DNA from: JANOMH01 sp031422295
Lineage (GTDB): Bacteria; Pseudomonadota; Alphaproteobacteria; Rhodobacterales; Rhodobacteraceae
NCBI GenBank assembly: GCA_031422295.1
Contig: JANOQM010000056.1
Location: 1 to 64,000, forward strand
Length of the DNA: 64,000 bases
Reading direction: 5' to 3'
Part shown: positions 42,513 to 52,221 of the stretch, one piece after another
How the letters are laid out: every line of letters begins with the position of its first letter
How positions within the stretch are numbered: position 1 is the first letter of the stretch
Notes under the pieces: generated by a model
Database searches by the model: none
Told to the model about the DNA's origin: nothing
The model's input: the letters and a program-made list of their open reading frames with translations, nothing else
Position numbers and translations under genes: made by a program

Positions 42513-43408
42513 GGCGATTGCGACGCCCGTCCCTCGAAATAGGTATAAGCCATCAGCGGCACCACCAGTAGCAGCAGTAGCGCCACCGCCACAGTAGCGG
42601 CCATCGGCCAGTCGCGCACGCTTGAAAACTCATCCGAAATAACCCGGCCGATCATCGGGCGGCTGGCATCGCCGACAAGGCTGGGAATGATCAGCTCGCC
42701 CGCCGCCGGAATGAACACCAACAGGCCGCCCGCGATAATCCCGGGGATGGAAAGCGGTAGTGTGATATCCCAGAAAACCCGCGCCGGACGTGACCCAAGG
42801 TCCATCGCCGATTCCCTGAGGTTTTGGTCGAGTTTCTCTAGGTTTGCGTAAAGCGGCAGGATCATGAAGGGTAAATAGCTATAGACCATGACCAGTATAA
42901 CCGCGAAATTAGTGTTCATCATCGGGATAAAACGCACCTCCCAACCCGCCGGAACGATGCCATTATAGGCCCCGGTCAGCAGTTTATTGAACCAGCTATT
43001 GGTCCCCATCAGCCCCATCCATGCGTAAACGCGCAGCAGAAATGATGTCCAAAATGGTAAAATAACTAGCATCAACAGTATGTTACGCCAAGACCGATTA
43101 ACCCGCGTCAGCCCCAACGCCATCGGATAGCCGATCAGCAGGCACAACAAAGTGGCCAGTGCCGCATTGCTGATCGAGGTTAGATAGGCCCGCAGATAAA
43201 GCCCGTCCTGAAACAGCCGCGCATAACTGTCCCAGTTGATCCAAGCATAGTCGCCGCCAAAAGAAACCGGCGGGGCAGTAGGCGTTGAAGTGCCAAAACT
43301 CATCGCCAAGACAATCAGGAAGGGCAGGAAAAAGAACATCCCAAGCCATAGATATGGTATCAGGATGGTCAGTTGCATCCAGCCCTTGCGATGAAACCAC
43401 GGCCCCAT
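42497..43408 (-). CDS. potH: Polyamine-type ABC transporter permease (PotH/PotB-like)
   Basis: 303-residue permease with a long periplasmic first loop and EAA loop RESAMDLGSRPARVFWDITLP. ATG 43408 lies one base beyond the potG stop. Pairs with PotI to form the channel. Confidence 0.9.
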   Translation of the reverse strand: MGPWFHRKGWMQLTILIPYLWLGMFFFLPFLIVLAMSFGTSTPTAPPVSFGGDYAWINWDSYARLFQDGLYLRAYLTSISNAALATLLCLLIGYPMALGLTRVNRSWRNILLMLVILPFWTSFLLRVYAWMGLMGTNSWFNKLLTGAYNGIVPAGWEVRFIPMMNTNFAVILVMVYSYLPFMILPLYANLEKLDQNLRESAMDLGSRPARVFWDITLPLSIPGIIAGGLLVFIPAAGELIIPSLVGDASRPMIGRVISDEFSSVRDWPMAATVAVALLLLLVVPLMAYTYFEGRASQSPEARE

Positions 43409-43409
43409 A

Positions 43410-44498
43410 TCAATCGGTCAGCACGATGGCGGCGGTGGGATCAAAGGCCAGCCAGACCTCTTCCTCCCAATCAACCCGCTCGTTCGCTCCGGCGCGGCGG
43501 GCATTGACGCTGTTCACGGTGATAATGCGCCCTGACGGAAGTGCCACCCGGTAAAGCGAATCCTTACCGAAATAGGCGAGGCCAAGGACTTTGCCGGGGC
43601 TGATATTCGGCCCCGCTGGCCTTTCACGGCTCTGGCTGATTTTTTCAGGCCGGACGGCCAGCGTGACCGAAGCGCCAACCTCGATTCCATGGGTGGGCGG
43701 CGCGACGATCTGCCCGCCTAGGTCTGGGATTTCAATCCGGGTTTCGGTGGCAGTCACAACAGTCACGACCCCCGCAAATTGATTGATCGACCCGATAAAG
43801 CCCGCCACAAAGCGGTTCCTGGGAAACTCATAAACGTCGGTCGCCGTGCCGATCTGCATGATCCGGCCCTTGTTCATTACCGCCATGCGGGATGACAGCG
43901 TCATCGCCTCTTCTTGATCATGGGTGACGACAACAAAGGTAACGCCGGTCTTGTCCTGAATATTCATCAGTTCGAACTGGGTATGTTCGCGCAATTTTTT
44001 GTCCAAAGCGGCCAGCGGTTCGTCCAATAGCAGCAGTTTTGGGGAGCGGGCCAAGGCACGGGCAAGGGCAACGCGCTGCCGCTGGCCGCCCGAAATCTGG
44101 TGCGGCCTGCGCTGGGCAAGGTCGGTCAACTGCACCAGATCGAGCATTTCGCGCACCCGGTCGCGGCGTTGGACTGCGGTCATCTTGTCATGCTTCAGGC
44201 CATAGCCGACATTCTGTTCGACGCTCATATGCGGAAACAGCGCATAGGATTGGAACATCATGTTCACCGGACGGTCATAGGCCGGGACATCGGTCACGTT
44301 CTGGCCATCAATCCAGACCCGGCCCTTGGTCGGTTCTTCGAACCCGGCCATCACCCGCAGCAATGTGGTCTTGCCGCAGCCCGACCCACCCAGCAACGAG
44401 AAAATCTCACCCTTCTCGATGTCAAACGAGACATCATCCACGGCCAGAAAGCTGCCAAAGGATTTGCTGACCCCTTCGATACGGACAAAGGGGGTCAT
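43410..44498 (-). CDS. potG: Polyamine-type ABC transporter ATP-binding protein (PotG/PotA-like)
   Basis: 362 residues. Walker A GGSGCGKTTLLR, signature ISGGQRQRVALARAL, Walker B LLLLDEPLAALD, switch VVTHDQEEAM, and C-terminal TOBE_2 domain. ATG 44498 overlaps the potF stop as ATGA; a longer frame from 44519 would overlap by 25 bases. Confidence 0.92.
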   Translation of the reverse strand: MTPFVRIEGVSKSFGSFLAVDDVSFDIEKGEIFSLLGGSGCGKTTLLRVMAGFEEPTKGRVWIDGQNVTDVPAYDRPVNMMFQSYALFPHMSVEQNVGYGLKHDKMTAVQRRDRVREMLDLVQLTDLAQRRPHQISGGQRQRVALARALARSPKLLLLDEPLAALDKKLREHTQFELMNIQDKTGVTFVVVTHDQEEAMTLSSRMAVMNKGRIMQIGTATDVYEFPRNRFVAGFIGSINQFAGVVTVVTATETRIEIPDLGGQIVAPPTHGIEVGASVTLAVRPEKISQSRERPAGPNISPGKVLGLAYFGKDSLYRVALPSGRIITVNSVNARRAGANERVDWEEEVWLAFDPTAAIVLTD

Positions 44499-45598
44499 CC
44501 CGTTTTGATCGTCTGCCACGCCCGGTTCAACGCCCGCTCCAATTCAGCAGACAGAGGTTTGGGTGTCCACATTCGGGCAATCGTGGCGTCATCGGGATAA
44601 ACGGCAGGGTCTTCCAGCAGGAATGGCTCGACAAAGGCCCTGGATGCCAGATTGGCATTCGCATAATATGTCGTATTGGTGCAGGCTGCGGCCACTTCCG
44701 GGCGCAGCATGTAATTCAAAAACAGATAGGCATTATCGGGATTAGGTGCATCAATCGGCATGACCATCATATCAAACCAGATTGGCGCACCGGTTTTCGG
44801 GACCAGGTAACTGAGGTTCAGTTCAATCCCGGCTTCAGCGGCGCGGGCCGAAGCCACGCCATAATCGCCGGACCAACTGTTGATAAGGCAAAGCTCGCCA
44901 TTCGGGATCGCGTTAATATAGCTATTGTTGTCAAACGTGCGGATATGTTCGCGGACCGGCGCAAAAAGCGCAACGACTTTGTCATACTCAGCGGGGTCCG
45001 ATGTATTGGGGTCAAGCCCCAGATATGCCATCGCCATCATCATGATATCGGTCGGGCTATCCAGGACCGAAATGCCGCAATCGGCCAGCTTTGCCGCATT
45101 TGCGGGGTCGAACAAAATGCTCAGATCGGACAAGTCTGCATCGGGCAGGCGTTCATGGATCATATCCAGATTGAAAGTAAACCCAACCGAACCCCACATA
45201 TAGGGCACAGAATATTGTGTGCCGGGATCCCAGCCTTCGAGGATAGTCAGCAATGTCGGATCCAGATTGCCCCAGCCGGTCAGGCGGGCGCGGTCAAGTG
45301 TCTGATAGACGCCGGCTGCAATGAATCGCGGCATTGACGCGCCCTGATTGAACACCACGTCATAACCCGTGGACCCGGCCAGCATTTTGGCCTCCATCTC
45401 TTCGGTTGAGGCATAATTGTCATAAACCACAGCGATGCCGGTCTCGGCCTCGAAATCCGCCAATACGGTTTCACCGATATAGTCGGCCCAGTTGTAAACA
45501 TTCACCGAACCGGTTTGCGCCCATGATGGGCGGACGAACGGGGCGGCCAGACCACCCCCTAAAGCTGCGAGTGTCGAACGTCTGGACAGTTTTAGCAT
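44495..45598 (-). CDS. potF: Polyamine-type periplasmic binding protein (PotF/PotD-like)
   Basis: 367 residues with a Tat-like signal (SRRSTLAALGGGLAAPFVRPSWAQ) and the mature start VNVYNWADYIGE typical of PotD/PotF. YDVVFNQGASM and WGSVGFTFN follow. GGAGAGAGAGA precedes ATG 45598; the longer frame from 45670 lacks a ribosome site and masks the signal peptide. Ligand unknown; context suggests a methylated amine or betaine-like compound. Confidence 0.92.
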   Translation of the reverse strand: MLKLSRRSTLAALGGGLAAPFVRPSWAQTGSVNVYNWADYIGETVLADFEAETGIAVVYDNYASTEEMEAKMLAGSTGYDVVFNQGASMPRFIAAGVYQTLDRARLTGWGNLDPTLLTILEGWDPGTQYSVPYMWGSVGFTFNLDMIHERLPDADLSDLSILFDPANAAKLADCGISVLDSPTDIMMMAMAYLGLDPNTSDPAEYDKVVALFAPVREHIRTFDNNSYINAIPNGELCLINSWSGDYGVASARAAEAGIELNLSYLVPKTGAPIWFDMMVMPIDAPNPDNAYLFLNYMLRPEVAAACTNTTYYANANLASRAFVEPFLLEDPAVYPDDATIARMWTPKPLSAELERALNRAWQTIKTG

Positions 45599-45626
45599 TC
45601 TCTCTCTCCGTTTGATCTGTTCAAGC

Positions 45627-46802
45627 TTAGGGATGGGTAGTACGTGCGAAATCGTCTTCGGTTGGGGCATTTGTCTGGTTCAGCACAGGCATCAGGGCGC
45701 GTAGTTGGTCGTGATGCCTGCGCACCCCGTATTCGAGGTCGGACAGGTGAAAGTTGTCAAAAGCGGATGATTTCATCGACTCGTTGGCCCAGATCGACAA
45801 TTGCCGATCCTCAACCGAGGTTTCCCGGTCAATCCGGTTGGCCAGATAGCGGCTGATCCGCATCGCGCGGGTTTCTTGCGGGCGTCGGTACATCCGACCC
45901 GTCAGGCGGGTTTGGGTCGGGTCAAGAGGAATATCCTGATAGAACTGAATGCTCTCAGGCGTGAAGGCAATGACTGTATTGGGGAACAGCCCGTAATATG
46001 TCCACCTCTTGATCAGTCTGTCCGGCAACCAATCCTGCCGGGGCGACAGTTTATTATAGTGCCGGACCGACCAGTGCCGCCCTGGCGTGTCACCAAACTC
46101 TGCGGTCGAAAATGACAAGCCGTCGGGCAAAACGTGATCGCCGTAGGTTCGCCCATAAAGGTCCTGCAAGGCCGGATGGGCCAGCGCTACGTGATAGCCC
46201 TCGTTATCCACATCGCGCACGGACTTCCAGTTGACGGGTAGGGTTGTGGTCCAGTCCGGCATCTGGGCTGGCAGAATTTCGGCAGCTTTGTAGGCGGCAA
46301 AATCCGCATCAAATGGAGCAAGCCATATCGCCACGTCGGGTTGCGGGCCCTGTTGAAAACGCAGGAAAATGAAACCGTGCCACACCTGCATGTCAATTGG
46401 TTGCAGGCCAAATTCAGCGCGGTCCATCGCCCCGAAAGTTTCGGGTCGCGCCGCACCACGCAAACTGCCATCCAGATTGTAAACCCAGCCATGAAACGGG
46501 CAGACAATCGCGCCTTTGCAGTGCCCCTGCCTGCCGTCAACGACCCGCGCGCCGCGATGTCGGCACAGGTTATGAAACGCCCGCACTACGCCGTCTACGC
46601 CGCGCATCACGACCGCGCGTTCACCAAGCAGGTCGAAAGTCAGCCAATCGCCAGGCGCGGACAGGTCACTTGTGTGACCCACGAGTTGCCAATGGTTCAG
46701 AAACAAAACCTCGCGCTCCAGAGCAAACTGCCCGGGCGAATGGTATGACCACCCGGGCAGCCCACGACGATCCCATTGGGTCGGCACTGCAAGAAATTGC
46801 AT
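45627..46802 (-). CDS. Rieske oxygenase alpha-type subunit (first of a pair)
   Basis: 391 residues. Rieske [2Fe-2S] ligands C80-x-H82 and C101-x2-H104 (CRHRG, CPFHGW); mononuclear iron site in DVDNEGYHVALAH (H204, H209). Ring-hydroxylating family, which in this clade includes N-demethylating oxygenases such as glycine betaine and stachydrine demethylases. ATG 46802 overlaps the previous stop as TAATG. No reductase gene lies nearby. Confidence 0.87.
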   Translation of the reverse strand: MQFLAVPTQWDRRGLPGWSYHSPGQFALEREVLFLNHWQLVGHTSDLSAPGDWLTFDLLGERAVVMRGVDGVVRAFHNLCRHRGARVVDGRQGHCKGAIVCPFHGWVYNLDGSLRGAARPETFGAMDRAEFGLQPIDMQVWHGFIFLRFQQGPQPDVAIWLAPFDADFAAYKAAEILPAQMPDWTTTLPVNWKSVRDVDNEGYHVALAHPALQDLYGRTYGDHVLPDGLSFSTAEFGDTPGRHWSVRHYNKLSPRQDWLPDRLIKRWTYYGLFPNTVIAFTPESIQFYQDIPLDPTQTRLTGRMYRRPQETRAMRISRYLANRIDRETSVEDRQLSIWANESMKSSAFDNFHLSDLEYGVRRHHDQLRALMPVLNQTNAPTEDDFARTTHP

Positions 46803-47917
46803 TAGCTTATTCCCATATCCATTTGATTCAGAACCCATCCATGAAAAGCGTAAAGGTCAAATTCCTGTGGCATCAATGTTCCGTTCAGGTAACTGGGGGA
46901 CCGGATCCCGCGCTGGTTCATCTCGCAAGCGGTGGCATCCTGTAACATGACGAGGGTCGCAAACCGTGCCACCTCGGCGGCATCAAACCCCGGTTGCGCC
47001 AGCGTTTCAGGGCTGAACAACCATTCCGCCGTCAGGCGCGTCGTCTCGGGCCCAGTCGCCGTCAGGGATACGCACCGGACATAATCCACATGGGCGACGA
47101 TGAACATGCTGGGGTAAACTGTGGTGAACAAATGGCCAGCAACACGCTGGCCGGCGGTCAACCCGGGGAATTCAGGCCCGCATGCCGCCCCGGTCATTGT
47201 CCATGATCGCGCGCCCGGCGTAAGGCCACTTTCTGCATTTATATCAGTGCTTTCAGCGACGGACATAACACCCTTGGCATAGACCGGAACCCGGTCGCTC
47301 AGTTCGGGGTGGATGCCCGGGCAATGCAGGCACTCATTGTAATTTTCCCAAAACACTTTCCAGTTGCAGGCGATGTCCTTGACCAACCGATATCCGGTGC
47401 GCAGGCTGCCCATCGGCCAGTTATCAAGCGCATCCTGACCCGGATCGGGGTTCAGATCGGGCGGGTCCGATGCGAGGTTCAGAAAGATGCATCCGTTCCA
47501 TACCCGCAGGGAAACTGGAACAAGGCGATGATCTTCACGCCGAAAATCAGCCGTAGGGTTGGCAAAAGCAGTGGAGACGAGCCGCCCGTCGGTGGCATAG
47601 GTCCAGGCGTGGTAAGGGCAGGAAATCAGTTTGCCCATTGGCCGTTCAGCCGCGCAAATTTCTGCGCCGCGATGTCTGCAACTGTTATGAAACGCGCGGA
47701 TTGTGCCGCTGTTATCGTGGCACAGAATGATGCTGGCATTTGCAACGGTCACAGGACGCATCGTGCCCATTGCAAGATCAGCGACCCGCCCGACATAAAC
47801 CCATTGCCGGGCCCAGATTGTACGTTGTTCTTGGGCAAACCAAACCGGATCGGAATAGGCCCGCGCTGGCAAAGTTGGCGGGCAATGGGTTAATAGCAGC
47901 GAGGCGGGTTGTTCCAT
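46802..47917 (-). CDS. Rieske oxygenase alpha-type subunit (second of a pair)
   Basis: 371 residues. Rieske ligands C80-x-H82, C100-x2-H103 (CRHRG, CPYHAW); mononuclear iron site ENYNECLHCPGIH (H198, H203), and the terminal LQDATACEMNQRGI pattern. Closer than its neighbour to the choline/betaine demethylase type (ENYxECxHC). The ATG at 47917 overlaps the GcvT-like stop as TGATG; a GTG three bases upstream is an alternative. Confidence 0.9.
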   Translation of the reverse strand: MEQPASLLLTHCPPTLPARAYSDPVWFAQEQRTIWARQWVYVGRVADLAMGTMRPVTVANASIILCHDNSGTIRAFHNSCRHRGAEICAAERPMGKLISCPYHAWTYATDGRLVSTAFANPTADFRREDHRLVPVSLRVWNGCIFLNLASDPPDLNPDPGQDALDNWPMGSLRTGYRLVKDIACNWKVFWENYNECLHCPGIHPELSDRVPVYAKGVMSVAESTDINAESGLTPGARSWTMTGAACGPEFPGLTAGQRVAGHLFTTVYPSMFIVAHVDYVRCVSLTATGPETTRLTAEWLFSPETLAQPGFDAAEVARFATLVMLQDATACEMNQRGIRSPSYLNGTLMPQEFDLYAFHGWVLNQMDMGIS

Positions 47918-49116
47918 CACATGTCCCCCGGCGGTGTCGCGCGGCGGCGGGTAAGATTTAGGAACGGGCGCGGTGTGACCATCGCCCTGAGCATCAATTT
48001 GGCGTATTGAAGTTCACGCAACGCATAAACTTCGACCCATAGATCATTGTTTTTAATGCCATCATAGGGGCGACGTAGCTGTGCAATTGCTATGTTCCGC
48101 TTTGCCGTCGGCGACCATGCCGCTGCGGTAACATAACCAACTTCGTGCTTTTTTGCGTGATAAATCAGTGAACCACCTGTTGGAATATTGCCCTCGATAT
48201 CCAGCCCGACCATGGCCCATTGTGACGATTGGCCCTGCTTTTCGGCCCATAGCGCGCTTCGGCCATTGAAATGCCCTTTGTCCCAGTCAATCAACCAGTC
48301 CAGCCCAAGTTCGAACGGAGACCGAACCCGGTCCTCGCGCAGTGCTTGTTCGGCGGGCACGAAATCCATATTGGCAATGATAAACCCCGCCTCGATACGT
48401 GCAATATCAAGCGCATGGGTGCCAATCGGACGAATCCCCCAAGCTTGCCCCGCAGCCATCAGGTGATCCCACAGGGCCAAAGCAAGGCTGGGTTCGATCC
48501 AAAGTTCATACCCAAGGTCACCAGTAAACCCGGTGCGCGAAATCCTTAAACGACCCTTCTGGAATGAAAATTCAGCGATCCTGATTGGCTTTAGCCCACT
48601 GACGTCAAATCCCGCCGCGCCCAATGCAGTGGCGCTGCAGGGACCCTGCAATGACAATGCTGCGATTTCGGGTGTGATATCAATGACCTGCGCTTCAAAT
48701 CCCAGTGCTGAATCCAACAGCCAGGGCAAGTGCCGTTCCTGACAGCACAACATAAACGTATCCGGGCCCAGCCGAAACAATGTCCCGTCATCCAGAACTT
48801 TGCCGGCATCATCACACCAGACGGTGTATTGCACCGAATTGACTGCCATTTTCGATGCATGGCGGACCGTCAGCCGGTCCAGACAGGCCGCAGCATCGGG
48901 GCCGATGAACTGATACTTGATCATCGGACACAGGTCATAGACCGACGCGCCATTGCGGATGGCGGTATATTCCATTTCGGTATCACCAAATGACAACGCC
49001 GTCATGTAGCCCGCCCAGCCGCCCCATTCATTCAACCTGTTCGCCGCCGCAACCCGCGCGTGAAACGGGGTTTGCAGCAGGGGCGTGCGGTAATGTAGGC
49101 GCGGATCACGGGTCAT
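47917..49116 (-). CDS. GcvT-family aminomethyltransferase-like protein
   Basis: 399 residues. GcvT fold: RLNEWGGWAGYMTALSFGDT, ASVYDLCPMIKYQFIGPDA, SRTGFTGDLGYELW and the C-terminal barrel GLDIEGNIPTGG. Family members take methyl or methylene groups from amines or DMSP to tetrahydrofolate (GcvT, DmdA, DMGDH C-terminal domain). Start 49116 overlaps the flavoprotein stop by four bases; a longer frame from 49206 is rejected for that reason. Confidence 0.88.
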   Translation of the reverse strand: MTRDPRLHYRTPLLQTPFHARVAAANRLNEWGGWAGYMTALSFGDTEMEYTAIRNGASVYDLCPMIKYQFIGPDAAACLDRLTVRHASKMAVNSVQYTVWCDDAGKVLDDGTLFRLGPDTFMLCCQERHLPWLLDSALGFEAQVIDITPEIAALSLQGPCSATALGAAGFDVSGLKPIRIAEFSFQKGRLRISRTGFTGDLGYELWIEPSLALALWDHLMAAGQAWGIRPIGTHALDIARIEAGFIIANMDFVPAEQALREDRVRSPFELGLDWLIDWDKGHFNGRSALWAEKQGQSSQWAMVGLDIEGNIPTGGSLIYHAKKHEVGYVTAAAWSPTAKRNIAIAQLRRPYDGIKNNDLWVEVYALRELQYAKLMLRAMVTPRPFLNLTRRRATPPGDM

Positions 49117-50621
49117 TTGGTGACCTCGAGCAGGCGTTCTGCGGCATTCCAGCCGGGGGTGCCCGACACGCCGCCGCCAGGGTGCGACCCGGCCCCGGCC
49201 AGCCACAAACCCTTTAGCGGTGTCTGGTATTGCGCCGCCCCGACGAAGGGGCGCAGGAACAGCATTTGCTCGACTGACAACTCTCCGTGATGCCAGTTTC
49301 CCCCAGCCATGCCATAGCGGGCGGCGATGTCATAGGGCATAAGAAGTTCTGCATGGGCGATCAGTTTACCAATGCCGGGGGCATGTTCCTCCAATATCGT
49401 CAGTGTATTAGCAAGCATAGTTGATCTGGCATTATCCGGGTTCTCGGGCGCATGCGGAGCAAACTGTACAACTGCCGACAGCACATGATGCCCGGGCGGT
49501 GCAAAGCCTGCCTCGTGGGCAGACGGTAGCACAATCTCCATTACCGGGCGGTCCGGTACATCACCGTATTTCACTGGATTAAACGCCTCTTCTACCGCGC
49601 GGACGGACGGCGCAATCACCAGCCGATGCGTCAGATCGGCCTTGAACGCGGGCGCCCCAGTCAAAGCCAGATGCAGTTTCGCCGCCCCGCCCCGCGACCT
49701 GATTGCCCGTGATTGGCGCAGTGTGCCGGTATCCAGCGCACCGGGCCCGACCAATGTTTCAAATGTGGTGCGCGGGTTGATCGCCGAGATGACATGTTTC
49801 GCGGACAACACTTCGCCCGTGATCAACTCGGCACCGGTCGCGGTATTATCGTCCACGATGATCCGGGCGACCCTGGCGGACGTTCGAATGGTGACGCCAA
49901 CCGACTTAGCGGCCTTTTGCATGGCGTCCGGCACGGCACCCATGCCCCCTCGTGGCAGCGTCAAGGGGCCAGCAGACAGTCGGTTCAGAAGTAATATCAG
50001 AGAGTTAGGCGAGCGGGGGCCAAGCCAGGCCCCTAAGGTTGCATCCAATGCCACCAGCCCCATCAGCCGGTCATCGGTCAAGTCATCCTCTAGGACATCG
50101 GCCACATTGATCAGGATCATCCGCAGAAATTCACGAGATTCAGAACGCCCCAACCGGCGCAGTCCAAAACCGATCTTGGTCAGTTTGAACAGCTCATTGC
50201 TCACCCCGGTTGCCAGTCGTGGCGGGGTCATCTGGCGCAGCGGGGCAAGTGCTGTGGCAAACCGGTTTAACCGGTCCGACAGGGTTTTCCAACGCAACTG
50301 CTCGGTGGTTTCAAGGTTTGGTTCGATCCCATTATTTCCAATTATGGTCAATGGGTTGGCGGACAAAGCTGTTGTTACCATTGGAAGGCCAACTACCCCG
50401 CCAATCGCCATCGCTTTGGCGACACGCGGGTCCAACATATGCAAGATATGGGCCAGTCCCGACACACGGTATCCGGGCGCAAATTCAACGGTATTGGCCC
50501 CGCCGCCAAGCGTATCTGACGCCTCCAGCACCGTCACCCGATGCCCGGCTTTGGCCAGACGAAAGGCGCAAGCCAGCCCATTGGTGCCGCCGCCGATGAT
50601 GATGGTGTCACAGGACTGCAT
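49113..50621 (-). CDS. Phytoene-dehydrogenase-like flavoprotein A
   Basis: 502 residues. FAD motif TIIIGGGTNGLACAFRLAKAG at the N-terminus and the C-terminal GLWLAGAGSHPGGGVSGTPG typical of the PYROXD2/CrtI-like amine-oxidase clan. In this setting an amine or imine oxidase is more plausible than a carotenoid enzyme because no crtB or other carotenoid gene is near. It overlaps the second flavoprotein by 14 bases. Confidence 0.85.
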   Translation of the reverse strand: MQSCDTIIIGGGTNGLACAFRLAKAGHRVTVLEASDTLGGGANTVEFAPGYRVSGLAHILHMLDPRVAKAMAIGGVVGLPMVTTALSANPLTIIGNNGIEPNLETTEQLRWKTLSDRLNRFATALAPLRQMTPPRLATGVSNELFKLTKIGFGLRRLGRSESREFLRMILINVADVLEDDLTDDRLMGLVALDATLGAWLGPRSPNSLILLLNRLSAGPLTLPRGGMGAVPDAMQKAAKSVGVTIRTSARVARIIVDDNTATGAELITGEVLSAKHVISAINPRTTFETLVGPGALDTGTLRQSRAIRSRGGAAKLHLALTGAPAFKADLTHRLVIAPSVRAVEEAFNPVKYGDVPDRPVMEIVLPSAHEAGFAPPGHHVLSAVVQFAPHAPENPDNARSTMLANTLTILEEHAPGIGKLIAHAELLMPYDIAARYGMAGGNWHHGELSVEQMLFLRPFVGAAQYQTPLKGLWLAGAGSHPGGGVSGTPGWNAAERLLEVTK

Positions 50622-52221
50622 AGGCGTCGCTCATATCTGTGCCCATCCGGGCGTCCCGCAGAATTTCGGCCGCTGCATTGCGCCCCGGCGCGCCCATCAC
50701 CCCGCCGCCGGGGTGGGTGGATGACCCGCACATCCACAAGTCCCTGATCGGGCTGCGATATTGGGCATAGCCGGGGACTGGGCGGTTAAAGAGCAACTGG
50801 TCAAAGGTCAGCTCGCCCTGAAAAATATTGCCTTCGGTCAGGCCCACTTCGGCCTCTAACTCGCGCGGGGTGCGCACTTCCATATGCAGGATCAGGTCCT
50901 TGAACCCCGGTGCATAGGTTTCGATCTGGTTGATGCAGGCCGCCCCAAACGCGTCGCGGTCGGCATCGGTCCATTCGTTGCCGTTGATTTTCGGGGGCGC
51001 GTATTGCACAAAACACGACATGAAATGCTTGCCCGTGGGCACCATTGTCGGATCGATCATGGTGGGGATCATCACATCCTGAAACGGGTCGGGCGACCAG
51101 TTGCCAGATTTCCAGTCATCATAGGCGCGCTCAAGTTTTTCAATGGAATCAGAGAAATGCAGGTCGCCCTTGATGTTGGGCGCGCCATCGGGCAGGGCGG
51201 TAAAGCGGGGTGCGGCGTCCAGCGCAATATTGACCTTGCCCGAGGAGCCGCGGATTTTGAACCGCTGCACCCGCGCTATAAATTCGGGCGGCAGCTCGGC
51301 GGCGTCCACATGCTTCAGAAAGGTGCGTTTGACATCCATATTGGAAATCACCCGGCCACCGAAAATCTGTTCGTTGTCAGACAGTTCAACCCCGACGGCC
51401 CGCCCTTGCCGCACCAGCACCTTTTGCACGCCTTTGCCAACTCTCACTTCACCTCCGGACGCCTCAAACGAGGCATTCAAAGCCTTGGAAATGGATCCCA
51501 TTCCACCGCGCGCAAAGCCCCAGGCGCCAACATTTCCATCCACATCGCCCATGTAGTGGTGCAGCAGCACATAGGCCGATCCGGGTGACATCGGCCCAAG
51601 TGCTGTGCCGATAATCGCCGAGACCGCCAGATAGGCCTTGATCACCGGGCTTTCGAAATATTCATCCAGATAATCCGAGATTGACATGGTCCAGAACCGG
51701 ACCATGCTGGCTATCTGGCGTTCTGACATATCCATAACCTTGCGCCCAAGATAGGCCAGTTCGCCCAGATCGCGGGGTCGAAACCGTGACGGATCGGGCG
51801 GGGTGCGCATCAGCAGGGGCCGGATAAACCGGCAATGCCGGATAATATCACGCGAATAGCGGTCATAACTTTCGGCATCGCGCGGCGAATACCGGGCAAA
51901 TTCACGCCGGTTGGCGTCATGATCGCGGAACATCCCCAGATAATCGCCGTTTTCCATGAATACGGCGCCGCCTTCATAAGGCAGAATCTGCAAACCATAT
52001 TTCGGCAATTCCAGATCACGCATTATCTCGGGCCGGAACAGCGAACAGACGTAAGAGCAATTGGAATAGGTAAATCCCGGATGCATTTCGCGTGATACTG
52101 CTGCCCCGCCAATCCAGTCATTTTTCTCGACTACTATGGTTTTCATCCCGGCGCGGGCAAGATAGCAGGCTGTCACCAGCCCGTTATGCCCACCACCAAC
52201 AATGATCGCATCATAGGTCAT
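50608..52221 (-). CDS. Phytoene-dehydrogenase-like flavoprotein B
   Basis: 537 residues. FAD motif AIIVGGGHNGLVTACYLARAG and DLWMCGSSTHPGGGVMGAPG at the end. Paralogue of the downstream flavoprotein with a longer insert near VFMENGDYLGMFRDHDA. The tandem pair suggests two successive oxidations or a heteromer. Four-base overlap with the aminotransferase gene upstream. Confidence 0.85.
   Translation of the reverse strand: MTYDAIIVGGGHNGLVTACYLARAGMKTIVVEKNDWIGGAAVSREMHPGFTYSNCSYVCSLFRPEIMRDLELPKYGLQILPYEGGAVFMENGDYLGMFRDHDANRREFARYSPRDAESYDRYSRDIIRHCRFIRPLLMRTPPDPSRFRPRDLGELAYLGRKVMDMSERQIASMVRFWTMSISDYLDEYFESPVIKAYLAVSAIIGTALGPMSPGSAYVLLHHYMGDVDGNVGAWGFARGGMGSISKALNASFEASGGEVRVGKGVQKVLVRQGRAVGVELSDNEQIFGGRVISNMDVKRTFLKHVDAAELPPEFIARVQRFKIRGSSGKVNIALDAAPRFTALPDGAPNIKGDLHFSDSIEKLERAYDDWKSGNWSPDPFQDVMIPTMIDPTMVPTGKHFMSCFVQYAPPKINGNEWTDADRDAFGAACINQIETYAPGFKDLILHMEVRTPRELEAEVGLTEGNIFQGELTFDQLLFNRPVPGYAQYRSPIRDLWMCGSSTHPGGGVMGAPGRNAAAEILRDARMGTDMSDAYAVL

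Noticed and set aside
49113..52221. Carotenoid biosynthesis cluster suggested by two CrtI-like genes
   Set aside because: No phytoene synthase or other carotenoid gene is present, and the pair is coupled to amine-catabolic genes.
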